Shown: piece after piece, positions 53,629 through 61,330 of the stretch
Layout of the letters: every line of letters begins with the position of its first letter
How positions within the stretch are numbered: position 1 is the stretch's first letter
NCBI RefSeq assembly: GCF_008935055.1
Contig: NZ_CP043028.1
Coordinates: 2,758,501-2,822,500, forward strand
Source: Pseudobutyrivibrio xylanivorans
Lineage (GTDB): Bacteria; Bacillota; Clostridia; Lachnospirales; Lachnospiraceae
Direction: 5' to 3'
Length of the DNA: 64,000 bases
The notes under the pieces: generated by a model
What the model saw: the letters and a program-made list of their open reading frames with translations, nothing else
What the model was told of the DNA's origin: nothing
Database searches by the model: none
Made by a program: the position numbers and the translations under genes

Positions 53629-54201
53629 TTATATAGTAACTTCTACATTGTTTGCCTCATTTTCTGCTTCGATTTTGAATTCCTCAATTTGGGACTGAGA
53701 AAGCTCTGGAAGCTCTTCAATCGAACTAACACCAAAGGAACGAAGGAATTCTTCAGTGGTACCAAAAAGCATTGGTCTGCCTGGCGCATCTAATCTTCCA
53801 AGCTCTGCACAAAGTCCAAACTCAACAAGCTTAGAAACAGCAAAGTCAGAGGAAACGCCTCTAATCTTTTCGATTTCAGATTTTGTGATTGGCTGCTTAT
53901 AGGCGATAATTGAAAGAGTTTCAAGAAGAACATCTGTAAGAACGTACTTCTTAGGCTGCTTTGCAATTCGAATCAGATACTCATAGATATCAGGGCTTGT
54001 ACACATCTGGTAAGCTCCATCAATCTCAGTGATTGTAATACCTCTTTTATCCTTCTCATAAGAAGCCTTCAAAGAATTAACGGCTTCAACTACCTGCTTA
54101 TCTTCGATTTCAAGAGCTTTTGCTATTTTGGATGGTTCAACTGTACCACCCATGGCAAATAAAATGCCCTCCACTATATTTTCAATTTCTTTTATATTCA
54201 T
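53629..54201 (-). CDS. scpB: Segregation and condensation protein B
   Basis: A 190-residue ScpB, a paired winged-helix protein that binds ScpA in the SMC condensin complex. Characteristic segments are IENIVEGILFAMGGTVEPSK, TDVLLETLSIIAYKQPITKS, IRGVSSDFAVSKLVEFGL and GRPMLFGTTEEFLRSFGV. It lies 21 bases after scpA. Confidence 0.96.
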   Translation of the reverse strand: MNIKEIENIVEGILFAMGGTVEPSKIAKALEIEDKQVVEAVNSLKASYEKDKRGITITEIDGAYQMCTSPDIYEYLIRIAKQPKKYVLTDVLLETLSIIAYKQPITKSEIEKIRGVSSDFAVSKLVEFGLCAELGRLDAPGRPMLFGTTEEFLRSFGVSSIEELPELSQSQIEEFKIEAENEANNVEVTI

Positions 54202-54222
54202 AATTATTTAACTCCAAACATT

Positions 54223-54978
54223 TTAGGCAGCAATCTTAGACTCAATGACGATATCCTTAAAGGTATCCTCCTGAGTGATGTTAATCTGTCCAGCCTTCAT
54301 CATCTCTAAGATACAAAGGAATGTTACGATTACCTCTGTCTTTGAGTGAGCTGCCTCCAAAAGATGTCTAAAGCTGAAAGTATTATGAGCTCTGGCAAAA
54401 GCAATTGTCCACTCCATCTTCTGCTCAAGCGAAACCTCTTCCTTCTTAATTTTTCCGAAGGTAGAACGAATAGGATCTCGTCTATTATCCTGTCTCTTAA
54501 GAACCTGCTGAAAAATATCATTAAGCTTATTTAAAGTCAAATCACTCATAAGCTCTTCCAAATCAACAGGCTGCTCGAACTTCAAAACCTCCTCAGGAAT
54601 GGTTGGTTCCTTATAAAAAACAAGACTTGCATCCATCTGGCGATCACGTAGCTGGTAAGAAATAGTCTTGTACATCTTATACTCAAGCAACTGCTGAACA
54701 AGCTCTGCACGAGGATCTTCCTGCTCTTCGCCCTCCTCTTCCTTTTCCTCTCGTGGGAGAAGCATACGACTCTTGATGTCAAGAAGTGTGGTTGCCATAA
54801 GAAGAAACTCTGACATAACATCCAGGTCGCTGTTATCCATAGCTCGAACATACTCCATATATTGGTCAGTAATCTCAACAATAGGAATGTCGTAAATATC
54901 TACTTTATTCTTATCAATCAAATGTAACAACAAATCCAGAGGACCCTCAAAAACTTGAAGCTTTACATTCATCTCCAT
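54223..54978 (-). CDS. scpA: Segregation and condensation protein A
   Basis: A 251-residue kleisin that bridges the SMC ATPases. The N-terminal VKLQVFEGPLDLLLHLIDKN is diagnostic, an acidic stretch (EEKEEEGEEQEDPRAELVQQ) is in the middle, and the C-terminal winged helix includes FSFRHLLEAAHSKTEVIVTF. The ATG at 54978 follows AAGGGAG; a second ATG six bases on is possible. Its leader carries structured RNA copy B, which ends about 8 bases before the ribosome site. Confidence 0.96.
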   Translation of the reverse strand: MEMNVKLQVFEGPLDLLLHLIDKNKVDIYDIPIVEITDQYMEYVRAMDNSDLDVMSEFLLMATTLLDIKSRMLLPREEKEEEGEEQEDPRAELVQQLLEYKMYKTISYQLRDRQMDASLVFYKEPTIPEEVLKFEQPVDLEELMSDLTLNKLNDIFQQVLKRQDNRRDPIRSTFGKIKKEEVSLEQKMEWTIAFARAHNTFSFRHLLEAAHSKTEVIVTFLCILEMMKAGQINITQEDTFKDIVIESKIAA

Positions 54979-55001
54979 AAATTATTCTCTCCCTTAGATC
55001 C

Positions 55002-55086
55002 GCCTGTTACGGCCACAAGCCATAGTAATTCTCCGCTCGACTACCACGTCTCGCTTGAGAATTCTATGAGCTTGATGCCTACAGGC
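55002..55086 (-). ncRNA. Structured RNA repeat family, copy B (scpA leader)
   Basis: Minus-strand element in the 5' leader of scpA. The closing helix is GCCTGT/ACAGGC (55081-55086 with 55002-55007). Inner helices are GGC/GCC, CAAGC/GCTTG, CATAG/CTATG and AATTCTC/GAGAATT, with the same bulged T after CAAGC as in the other copies. The apical GAC-N6-GTC hairpin is flanked by GA. An alternative hairpin ATGAGC/GCTCAT at 55065-55090 competes with the long-range fold. It should be transcribed from the promoter at 55132-55160 and ends about 8 bases before the scpA ribosome site, which would suit cis-regulation. Confidence 0.72.
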
Positions 55087-55099
55087 TCATAAAAGACGT

Positions 55100-55131
55100 A
55101 AAAAAGTCCCATACGCCTTATGTATGAGACT
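55100..55131 (-). terminator. icd terminator, interlocked with the scpA promoter
   Basis: On the minus strand AGTCTCATAC (55122-55131) pairs with GTATGGGACT (55105-55114; one G-T pair) around a 7-base loop, followed by six T. Its 5' arm directly abuts the -10 of the scpA promoter, so the predicted start point of that promoter falls inside this arm. Confidence 0.82.
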
Positions 55132-55160
55132 ATTATAATAGACCATATTGTGTGAGTCAA
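55132..55160 (-). promoter_or_regulatory. scpA (RNA copy B) promoter
   Basis: TTGACT (55155-55160) and TATAAT (55132-55137) are spaced by exactly 17 bases on the minus strand, 35 bases after the icd stop. This is one of the two closest matches to consensus in the window. Confidence 0.78.
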
Positions 55161-55194
55161 TACGAATAACCACTAGATTTAGTAGTCAGACAAT

Positions 55195-56400
55195 TTAAAG
55201 AGACTCGAGAGTTTTACGAATTTCGATGATGAAATCCCTTGAATTAAGGACTTTTGGGTTCTCGATTGAAGTGATTAACGCGAGATCCTTTGTCATCTTT
55301 CCATCCTCGATTGTCTTGATGCAAGCCTTCTCCAGCTTATCTGCAAAAGCTGAAAGCTCTGGGATGTTATCAAGCTCACCACGCTTTCTAAGAGCTCCTG
55401 TCCACGCAAAGATTGTAGCTACAGAGTTTGTAGATGTTTCCTCGCCCTTAAGGTGCTTGTAGTAATGACGCTGAACAGTGCCGTGAGCTGCTTCGTACTC
55501 ATAGTATCCCTGTGGGCTAACAAGAACAGAGGTCATCATCGCAAGTGAACCAAAAGCTGATGAAATCATATCGGACATAACGTCGCCGTCATAGTTCTTA
55601 CAAGCCCAGATGAATCCACCCTCTGACTTCATTACACGGGCAACTGCATCATCAATAAGTGTATAGAAATATTCGATGCCAGCCTTGTCAAAGGCATCTT
55701 TATATTCCTTATCAAAGATTTCCTGGAATACATCCTTGAATGTATGATCATACTTCTTTGAAATAGTATCCTTTGTAGCAAACCATAAATCCTGCTTTGT
55801 ATCCAAAGCATATTTAAAGCAGCTATGAGCAAAACTTTCGATAGAATCGTTAAGATTGTGCTGGCCCTGTACAACGCCTGGACCATTAAATGTATGAACA
55901 AGTGCTCTCTCTTCTGTTCCATCCTCAGCTGTGTAAACAAGCTCTACCTTGCCAGCTGCAGGAATAACCATCTCTGTATTCTTGTAAACATCACCGTATG
56001 CGTGACGGGCAATTGTAATAGGCTTTTTCCAAGACTTAACATTTGGATCAATTCCCTTTACAACAATTGGTGCTCTAAAAACAGTACCATCAAGGATTGC
56101 GCGGATAGTTCCATTAGGACTCTTCCACATTTCCTTAAGGTTGTACTCAGTCATGCGGGCTGCATTAGGAGTAATTGTAGCGCATTTGACAGCAACACCA
56201 TATCTCTTGGTAGCCTCTGCAGACTCTACGGTTACCTTGTCATCTGTCTCGTTTCTGTGCTCAAGACCAAGGTCATAGTACTCAGTCTTTAAATCAATAA
56301 ATGGAAGAAGAAGCTCATCCTTAATCATCTGCCAGAGAATGCGTGTCATCTCATCTCCGTCCATCTCCACAAGTGGTGTCGTCATCTGAATCTTGCTCAT
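55195..56400 (-). CDS. icd: NADP-dependent isocitrate dehydrogenase
   Basis: A 401-residue enzyme of the eukaryote-like (type II) family, converting isocitrate to 2-oxoglutarate. Segments [57 protein letters not shown] and [19 protein letters not shown] (cofactor region) are typical. The ATG at 56400 follows TAGGAG, and the open frame continues upstream to 56466 only by chance through a GC-rich element. In anaerobes this enzyme mainly supplies 2-oxoglutarate for glutamate. It has its own terminator and a structured region upstream. Confidence 0.95.
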   Translation of the reverse strand: MSKIQMTTPLVEMDGDEMTRILWQMIKDELLLPFIDLKTEYYDLGLEHRNETDDKVTVESAEATKRYGVAVKCATITPNAARMTEYNLKEMWKSPNGTIRAILDGTVFRAPIVVKGIDPNVKSWKKPITIARHAYGDVYKNTEMVIPAAGKVELVYTAEDGTEERALVHTFNGPGVVQGQHNLNDSIESFAHSCFKYALDTKQDLWFATKDTISKKYDHTFKDVFQEIFDKEYKDAFDKAGIEYFYTLIDDAVARVMKSEGGFIWACKNYDGDVMSDMISSAFGSLAMMTSVLVSPQGYYEYEAAHGTVQRHYYKHLKGEETSTNSVATIFAWTGALRKRGELDNIPELSAFADKLEKACIKTIEDGKMTKDLALITSIENPKVLNSRDFIIEIRKTLESL

Positions 56401-56419
56401 AACATATCTCCTATAATCC

Positions 56420-56555
56420 GTAAAATGCTCCAACGCATTCTTGCTCCCGCAGGGCACCCTCCGCACCTTTGCGAGGGTCCTCCCGCCGGCGTAGGTCCTC
56501 CCTCGCTCGGCACGGTATCCCCTGCTCGCGCTTGCCTAGATTGAGTGCATTTTAC
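56420..56555 (-). ncRNA. GC-rich rod-like structured element between leuS and icd
   Basis: The 168-base leuS-icd gap holds a block (about 56440-56535) that is strikingly G+C-rich for this genome. On the minus strand it is closed by GTAAAATGC/GCATTTTAC (56547-56555 with 56420-56428). Inside, GCAGGG/CCCTGC, then CCGTGCC/GGTGCGG (two G-U pairs), then GCGAGGG/CCCTCGC stack into a long rod, with GGGAGGACC occurring twice near the tip. It ends about 20 bases before the icd start. I cannot assign it to a known RNA class; it could be an icd leader, a small RNA or a dispersed repeat. Confidence 0.45.
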
Positions 56556-56568
56556 TCATCTAAACAAT

Positions 56569-58974
56569 TTATTTAACAACTAAATTTACAATTTTATTAG
56601 GTACGTAGATTTCCTTAACGAGATTCTTTCCTTCGATTGCGCCAGCAACTGAAGCATCAGCCTTTGCAATTGAAAGAGCCTCGTCCTTCTCGCATCCGTT
56701 AGGAATCTTGATTGTAGCCTTAAGCTTACCATTTACCTGAACAGCGATTTCAATTGTAGACTCTACAATCTTTGCTGGATCAAACTCAGGCCAAGCTGAA
56801 AGTGATACATATCCCTCTCCGCCAAGCTCCGCATACATCTCTTCGCAAAGATGTGGAGCAAATGGAGCTAAAATCTTAACAAGAAGTACAAGATTATCCT
56901 TAGTAATATGTCCCTCTGCAATGACATCGTTAAGAAGTCCCATCATAGCTGCAATAGCTGTGTTGTACTTCATAGCCTCGATATCCTCAGAAACCTTTTT
57001 AATTGTCTTATGAATTCCTGTCTCGATAGACTCGCTGTTAGCCTCATCAGTAACAATATCTGTAAGACCTGCAAATCTTTCAAGGAATCTCTTACATCCA
57101 CGAACAGAAGCATCTGACCAAGGAGCAGCTGCGCCGTAATCACCCATGAATAACACGTATGTACGAAGTGTATCTGCACCATAAGCATCAACAATATCAA
57201 GCGGATCGATTACGTTTCCACGAGACTTAGACATCTTCTGTCCATCCTCACCAAGGATCATACCCTGAGCACTTCTCTTTTTGTATGGCTCTGGAGTATT
57301 TACTACACCAAGGTCATAAAGGAAGTGATGCCAGAAACGTGAATAAATTAAGTGACGTGTAACATGCTCCATACCACCGTTATACCAATCTACAGGCATC
57401 CAGTAATTGAGCTTGTCCATAGCTGCAAACTCGTTATCATTGTGTGGATCAATGTAACGAAGGAAATACCAAGAAGAACCAGCCCACTGTGGCATAGTAT
57501 CTGTCTCACGCTTTGCTGCAGCACCGCACTTAGGGCACTTGCAGTTTACGAAGCTGTCAATCTTAGCAAGTGGTGACTCTCCGTCTGTACCTGGCTCGAA
57601 GTTCTCGAGTACAGGAAGCTTAAGTGGAAGCTCCTCAAATGGAACTGCTACATCACCACATGTTGGACAATGAACGATTGGAATAGGCTCTCCCCAATAA
57701 CGCTGTCTGTTGAATGCCCAGTCCTTCATCTTGAACTGAACACCAGCCTTACCACAACCAAGCTTCTCTAATTCCTGAATCATTCTATCGATTGAGTCCT
57801 TTTTGTTGTTAAGACCATTAAGGAACTCAGAATTAATCATGTTACCTTCGCCTGTGTAAGCTTCCTTTGTAACATCGCCACCCTCGATTACAGGGATAAT
57901 ATCTATACCGAACTTTGTAGCAAAATCCCAGTCACGCTGATCATGAGCAGGAACAGCCATAATAGCACCTGTACCATAACCCATCATTACATAATCAGAA
58001 ATGAATACTGGAATCTTCTTTCCTGTGATTGGGTTGATTGCATCAAAGCCCTCCACACGAACACCAGTCTTATCCTTAGAAACAAGCTGTGTACGCTCGA
58101 ACTCAGACTTCTTCTGGCACTCAGCTCTGTAAGCTAAAATAGCATCCATATTAGAAATCTTGTCTGCATACTCATCGATATATGGATGCTCTGGAGCAAT
58201 AACCATAAATGTAACACCACAAAGAGTATCTGGTCTTGTAGTGTAAATCTCAAGCTTTTTATCTATACCATCAAGTGTGAAATTAACGAAAGCACCCTTT
58301 GACTTACCAATCCAGTTTACCTGCTGCTGCTTAATATTCTCAGGAAAATCTACATCATCAAGACCCTGAAGAAGCTTATCAGCATATTCTGTAATACGAA
58401 GATACCAAACGTCCTTCTCCTTCTGGATTACATCGCTGTCACAGATATCGCACTTACCCCCCTGTGAATCCTCGTTTGAAAGTACTACCTTACAATGTGG
58501 GCAGTAGTTAACAAGAGTCTTATCTCTGAATACAAGACCCTTCTCAAACATCTTAAGGAAAATCCACTGTGTCCACTTGTAGTAATCCTCCTGAGTAGTG
58601 TCGATTGTACGACTATAATCAAAAGAAAAACCTACAGACTTAAGCTGTGTAGTGAACTTCTTGATATTGTCATCTGTGATTTTACGTGGATGTGTGTTTG
58701 TCTTAATAGCGTAATTCTCGGTAGGAAGACCAAATGCATCGAAACCGATTGGGAATAATACATTGTATCCCTGCATACGGCGCTTTCTTGAAACTACCTC
58801 TACTGAAGAATAAGCCTTAATATGACCAACGTGCATTCCTGCTCCTGATGGATAAGGGAACTCAACAAGACCATAGAACTTTGGCTTATCAGAACCGTCA
58901 ACAGCCTTGAAAATATCGTCCTTTTCCCAGGCTGCCTGCCATTTTTTCTCAATTGCTTTGAAATTATGTTTCAT
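56569..58974 (-). CDS. leuS: Leucyl-tRNA synthetase
   Basis: An 801-residue class I synthetase. The HIGH motif is in PYPSGAGMHVGHIKAYSSVE and the KMSKS loop in EDGQKMSKSRGNVIDPLD. A zinc-type insertion near residue 160 has YCPHCKVVLSNED then CDICDSD. The CP1 editing domain occupies about residues 220-420 (TTRPDTLCGVTFMVIAPEHP). The length is normal. The leader is only about 35 bases, so there is no T-box. The promoter is embedded in the terminator of the upstream gene. Confidence 0.97.
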   Translation of the reverse strand: MKHNFKAIEKKWQAAWEKDDIFKAVDGSDKPKFYGLVEFPYPSGAGMHVGHIKAYSSVEVVSRKRRMQGYNVLFPIGFDAFGLPTENYAIKTNTHPRKITDDNIKKFTTQLKSVGFSFDYSRTIDTTQEDYYKWTQWIFLKMFEKGLVFRDKTLVNYCPHCKVVLSNEDSQGGKCDICDSDVIQKEKDVWYLRITEYADKLLQGLDDVDFPENIKQQQVNWIGKSKGAFVNFTLDGIDKKLEIYTTRPDTLCGVTFMVIAPEHPYIDEYADKISNMDAILAYRAECQKKSEFERTQLVSKDKTGVRVEGFDAINPITGKKIPVFISDYVMMGYGTGAIMAVPAHDQRDWDFATKFGIDIIPVIEGGDVTKEAYTGEGNMINSEFLNGLNNKKDSIDRMIQELEKLGCGKAGVQFKMKDWAFNRQRYWGEPIPIVHCPTCGDVAVPFEELPLKLPVLENFEPGTDGESPLAKIDSFVNCKCPKCGAAAKRETDTMPQWAGSSWYFLRYIDPHNDNEFAAMDKLNYWMPVDWYNGGMEHVTRHLIYSRFWHHFLYDLGVVNTPEPYKKRSAQGMILGEDGQKMSKSRGNVIDPLDIVDAYGADTLRTYVLFMGDYGAAAPWSDASVRGCKRFLERFAGLTDIVTDEANSESIETGIHKTIKKVSEDIEAMKYNTAIAAMMGLLNDVIAEGHITKDNLVLLVKILAPFAPHLCEEMYAELGGEGYVSLSAWPEFDPAKIVESTIEIAVQVNGKLKATIKIPNGCEKDEALSIAKADASVAGAIEGKNLVKEIYVPNKIVNLVVK

Positions 58975-59009
58975 CTATCTCACCTCGTACTTTAACTAAC
59001 TAAATAAAG

Positions 59010-59038
59010 AGTATAATAAAAGCCGTGGCAATTTGCAA
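59010..59038 (-). promoter_or_regulatory. leuS promoter
   Basis: TTGCAA (59033-59038) and TATACT (59010-59015) are spaced by 17 bases on the minus strand. The -35 sits at the loop and 3' arm of the EF-G terminator hairpin. Confidence 0.6.
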
Positions 59039-59049
59039 TTGCCACGGCT
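59015..59049 (-). terminator. Terminator of the EF-G paralogue gene
   Basis: On the minus strand a 13-bp perfect stem (arms 59037-59049 and 59021-59033, AGCCGTGGCAATT and its complement) with a 3-base loop is followed by TTTATT. It begins 14 bases after the stop codon. Confidence 0.85.
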
Positions 59050-59063
59050 ATATTTATTAGATT

Positions 59064-61160
59064 TTATTCTTCATCAACGTCTTTAATCTTATTAGCTCTT
59101 CTTTCAACCTCTTTAGCCTGAACATCTGAAGGAACCTGCTCGTAACGAGCTAATTCATAAGAGAATGTTCCATAGCCACCAGTCATTGAACGAAGTGTTG
59201 TGTCATAGCCATAAAGCTCAGCCATAGGAACTTCAGCCATAACCTCTGTCTTTCCACCAGTTTCTGTAGGATTCATTCCAAGAACACGACCACGTCTCTT
59301 GTTCAAGTCACCCATTACATCGCCAGTATAAGAATCAGGAACAACAACCTTAAGTGTCTCGATAGGCTCAAGAAGAATTGGATTAGCCTTCATGATGCCA
59401 TCCTTGAAAGCACCCTTTGCTGCAACCTTGAAAGCCATTTCAGAAGAGTCTACTGGATGATAGCTTCCATCGTAAAGATTAGCGTGAACACCAACAACTG
59501 GATAAGCTGCAAGTGGTCCAGCAAGAACTGCTTCCTGTAAGCCCTTCTCAACAGCTGGAAAATAGTTCTTAGGAACAGCTCCACCAACTACAGATTCTGT
59601 AAAGTTGTAGTGCTCTTCCATATTTCCAGATGGTTCAAAGGTCATCTTAACGTGACCATACTGACCATGACCACCAGTCTGCTTCTTATACTTGTATTCA
59701 ACATCTGCCTTACCTCTGATTGTCTCCTTGAAAGCAATCTTTGGCTGGCTAAGCTCAATGTCAACCTTGTACTTTTCATTAAGCTTCTGAACAAGCATAT
59801 CGATGTGTCTGTCACCAATTCCATAAAGAAGTGACTGGCTGTTTTCACCATCGTTTACAGCTTTGATTGTTAAATCTTCAGCACAAAGCTTTGCGAGAGC
59901 CTGAGCAATCTTATCTTCATCACCCTTATTCTTTGCCTTATAACGCTTGTATGTATAAGGAACTGAAAGAGGTGTTCTGATGTAAAGAATTGGATTAGCC
60001 TTTGTAGAAAGTGAATCTGTAGTAGAAACCTTCTGAAGCTTTGAAAGTGCGCAAATATCACCAGCGTGAACCTCTGGAACTTCCTCAGCTTTGCTACCTG
60101 TTAAGATGTAAAGCTTTCCAATCTTCTCCTCAGATTCTTTATGCTTGTTATAAAGTAAATCATCTGTCTTAAGGACACCAGAGTTAACCTTAACAAGAGA
60201 ATACTTTCCAACAAATGGATCGACAATTGTCTTGAAAACATATGCTGACTTTGGTTTAGAGAAGTCATAATTTGCCTCGTAAACCTCATTCGTATTTGCA
60301 TTAATTCCTGTGATTGTGCAATCAGCTGGACTTGGAAGATATTTAACAATATCTGTAAGCATCGTATACTGACCTCGGTTTGTAAGGTTAGAGCCCATCA
60401 TTACAGGAACGATATCGCCTGTAGCAACATTTACGCGAAGTGCCTGACGAATCTCATCCTCAGAGAACTCTTCGCCACCGAAATATCTATCCATGAATTC
60501 CTCTGAGGTCTCAGCAACTGATTCCATCAAAGCTTCACGATATTTCTCCAAATATTCCTGATTGTAATCAGGAACATCACTATGCTCAACTGTGCCATCT
60601 GCCTTCCAGCGCTTTCCAATCTGCTGGATAACATTTACATAGCCAACGAATTCTCCATTCTCTCTGATAGGAAGATGGAATGGAGCAATCTTCTTGCCAT
60701 AGAGGCTCTGAAGCTCCTCAACAATTTCTCTATAGCTGGCATCATCTATATCCATGTCAGTTACAAACACCATCCTAGGAATGTTGAACTTATCGCATAA
60801 TTCCCAGGCTCTCTTTGTACCAACTTCAATTCCGCTTTTACCTGAAATTACAATAATAGCCGCATCAGCTGCACTTACAGCCTCCTCAGCTTCGCCTATA
60901 AAATCGAAATATCCTGGTGTGTCTAGGAAATTAATCTTAGTGTCGCCCCAAATAATTGGAACTAAAGAAGTGTAAATAGAAAATTTGTTTTTGATTTCGA
61001 GCTTGTCGTAGTCACTTATGGTATTACCAGCCTCTACAGTGCCTGGCTTGCCGATTTGGCCAGCTAGAAAAGCCATAGATTCGATGAGACTGGTTTTGCC
61101 CGCCCCGCTGTGACCAAGTAACACAATGTTTCTGATTTTGTCCGTAGTAAATACCTTCAT
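59064..61160 (-). CDS. Elongation factor G-like GTPase (paralogue)
   Basis: A 698-residue translational GTPase with all EF-G domains. G1 is LLGHSGAGKTSLIESMAFLA and G3 is NFLDTPGYFDFIGEAEEA. Domain IV starts with the GGHGQYGHVKMTF segment, and domain V has GGYGTFSYELARYEQVPSD. Two motifs differ from canonical EF-G: the RGITI switch sequence is missing, replaced by KNKFSIYTSL, and the NKMD guanine motif reads VTDMD. It is therefore probably one of the secondary EF-G-like proteins rather than the main factor, which normally sits in the str operon. Its exact role is unknown. Confidence 0.88.
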   Translation of the reverse strand: MKVFTTDKIRNIVLLGHSGAGKTSLIESMAFLAGQIGKPGTVEAGNTISDYDKLEIKNKFSIYTSLVPIIWGDTKINFLDTPGYFDFIGEAEEAVSAADAAIIVISGKSGIEVGTKRAWELCDKFNIPRMVFVTDMDIDDASYREIVEELQSLYGKKIAPFHLPIRENGEFVGYVNVIQQIGKRWKADGTVEHSDVPDYNQEYLEKYREALMESVAETSEEFMDRYFGGEEFSEDEIRQALRVNVATGDIVPVMMGSNLTNRGQYTMLTDIVKYLPSPADCTITGINANTNEVYEANYDFSKPKSAYVFKTIVDPFVGKYSLVKVNSGVLKTDDLLYNKHKESEEKIGKLYILTGSKAEEVPEVHAGDICALSKLQKVSTTDSLSTKANPILYIRTPLSVPYTYKRYKAKNKGDEDKIAQALAKLCAEDLTIKAVNDGENSQSLLYGIGDRHIDMLVQKLNEKYKVDIELSQPKIAFKETIRGKADVEYKYKKQTGGHGQYGHVKMTFEPSGNMEEHYNFTESVVGGAVPKNYFPAVEKGLQEAVLAGPLAAYPVVGVHANLYDGSYHPVDSSEMAFKVAAKGAFKDGIMKANPILLEPIETLKVVVPDSYTGDVMGDLNKRRGRVLGMNPTETGGKTEVMAEVPMAELYGYDTTLRSMTGGYGTFSYELARYEQVPSDVQAKEVERRANKIKDVDEE

Positions 61161-61231
61161 GTGTCTTACCTCCCAATAAGTTATTCGACGCCTTAACCCC
61201 GCCGCGCCATGTTGTCTTAAAACTTATATTT

Positions 61232-61260
61232 ATTATATTTAATATTCGCACTATTTACAA
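61232..61260 (-). promoter_or_regulatory. EF-G paralogue promoter
   Basis: TTGTAA (61255-61260) and TATAAT (61232-61237) are spaced by 17 bases on the minus strand. The leader of about 65 bases contains a short GC-rich patch (about 61190-61210) before the GGGAGG ribosome site. Confidence 0.62.
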
Positions 61261-61282
61261 CGGATAAATGTGATATTATATA
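61254..61282 (+). promoter_or_regulatory. tyrA-aroA promoter
   Basis: TTTACA (61254-61259) and TATATA (61277-61282) are spaced by 17 bases on the plus strand, about 45 bases before tyrA, which has a CAGGAG site. Its -35 occupies the same bases as the -35 of the divergent promoter. Confidence 0.6.
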
Positions 61283-61330
61283 AATATGTTTTCACTTTAA
61301 AGTATTAAAGCATCAGGAGAATAATTTACT

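Noticed and set aside
55195..56466. Longer icd reading frame starting at 56466
   Set aside because: The extra 22 codons run through the GC-rich structured element, are not typical of the family, and lack a ribosome site. The ATG at 56400 has one.
56420..56555. 6S RNA, SRP RNA or RNase P RNA
   Set aside because: The element is rod-like but I see none of the conserved blocks of SRP or RNase P RNA, and no open central bubble of 6S type. No class was assigned.
58975..59020. T-box leader for leuS
   Set aside because: Only about 35 bases separate the promoter from the start codon, and no T-box sequence or specifier stem is present.
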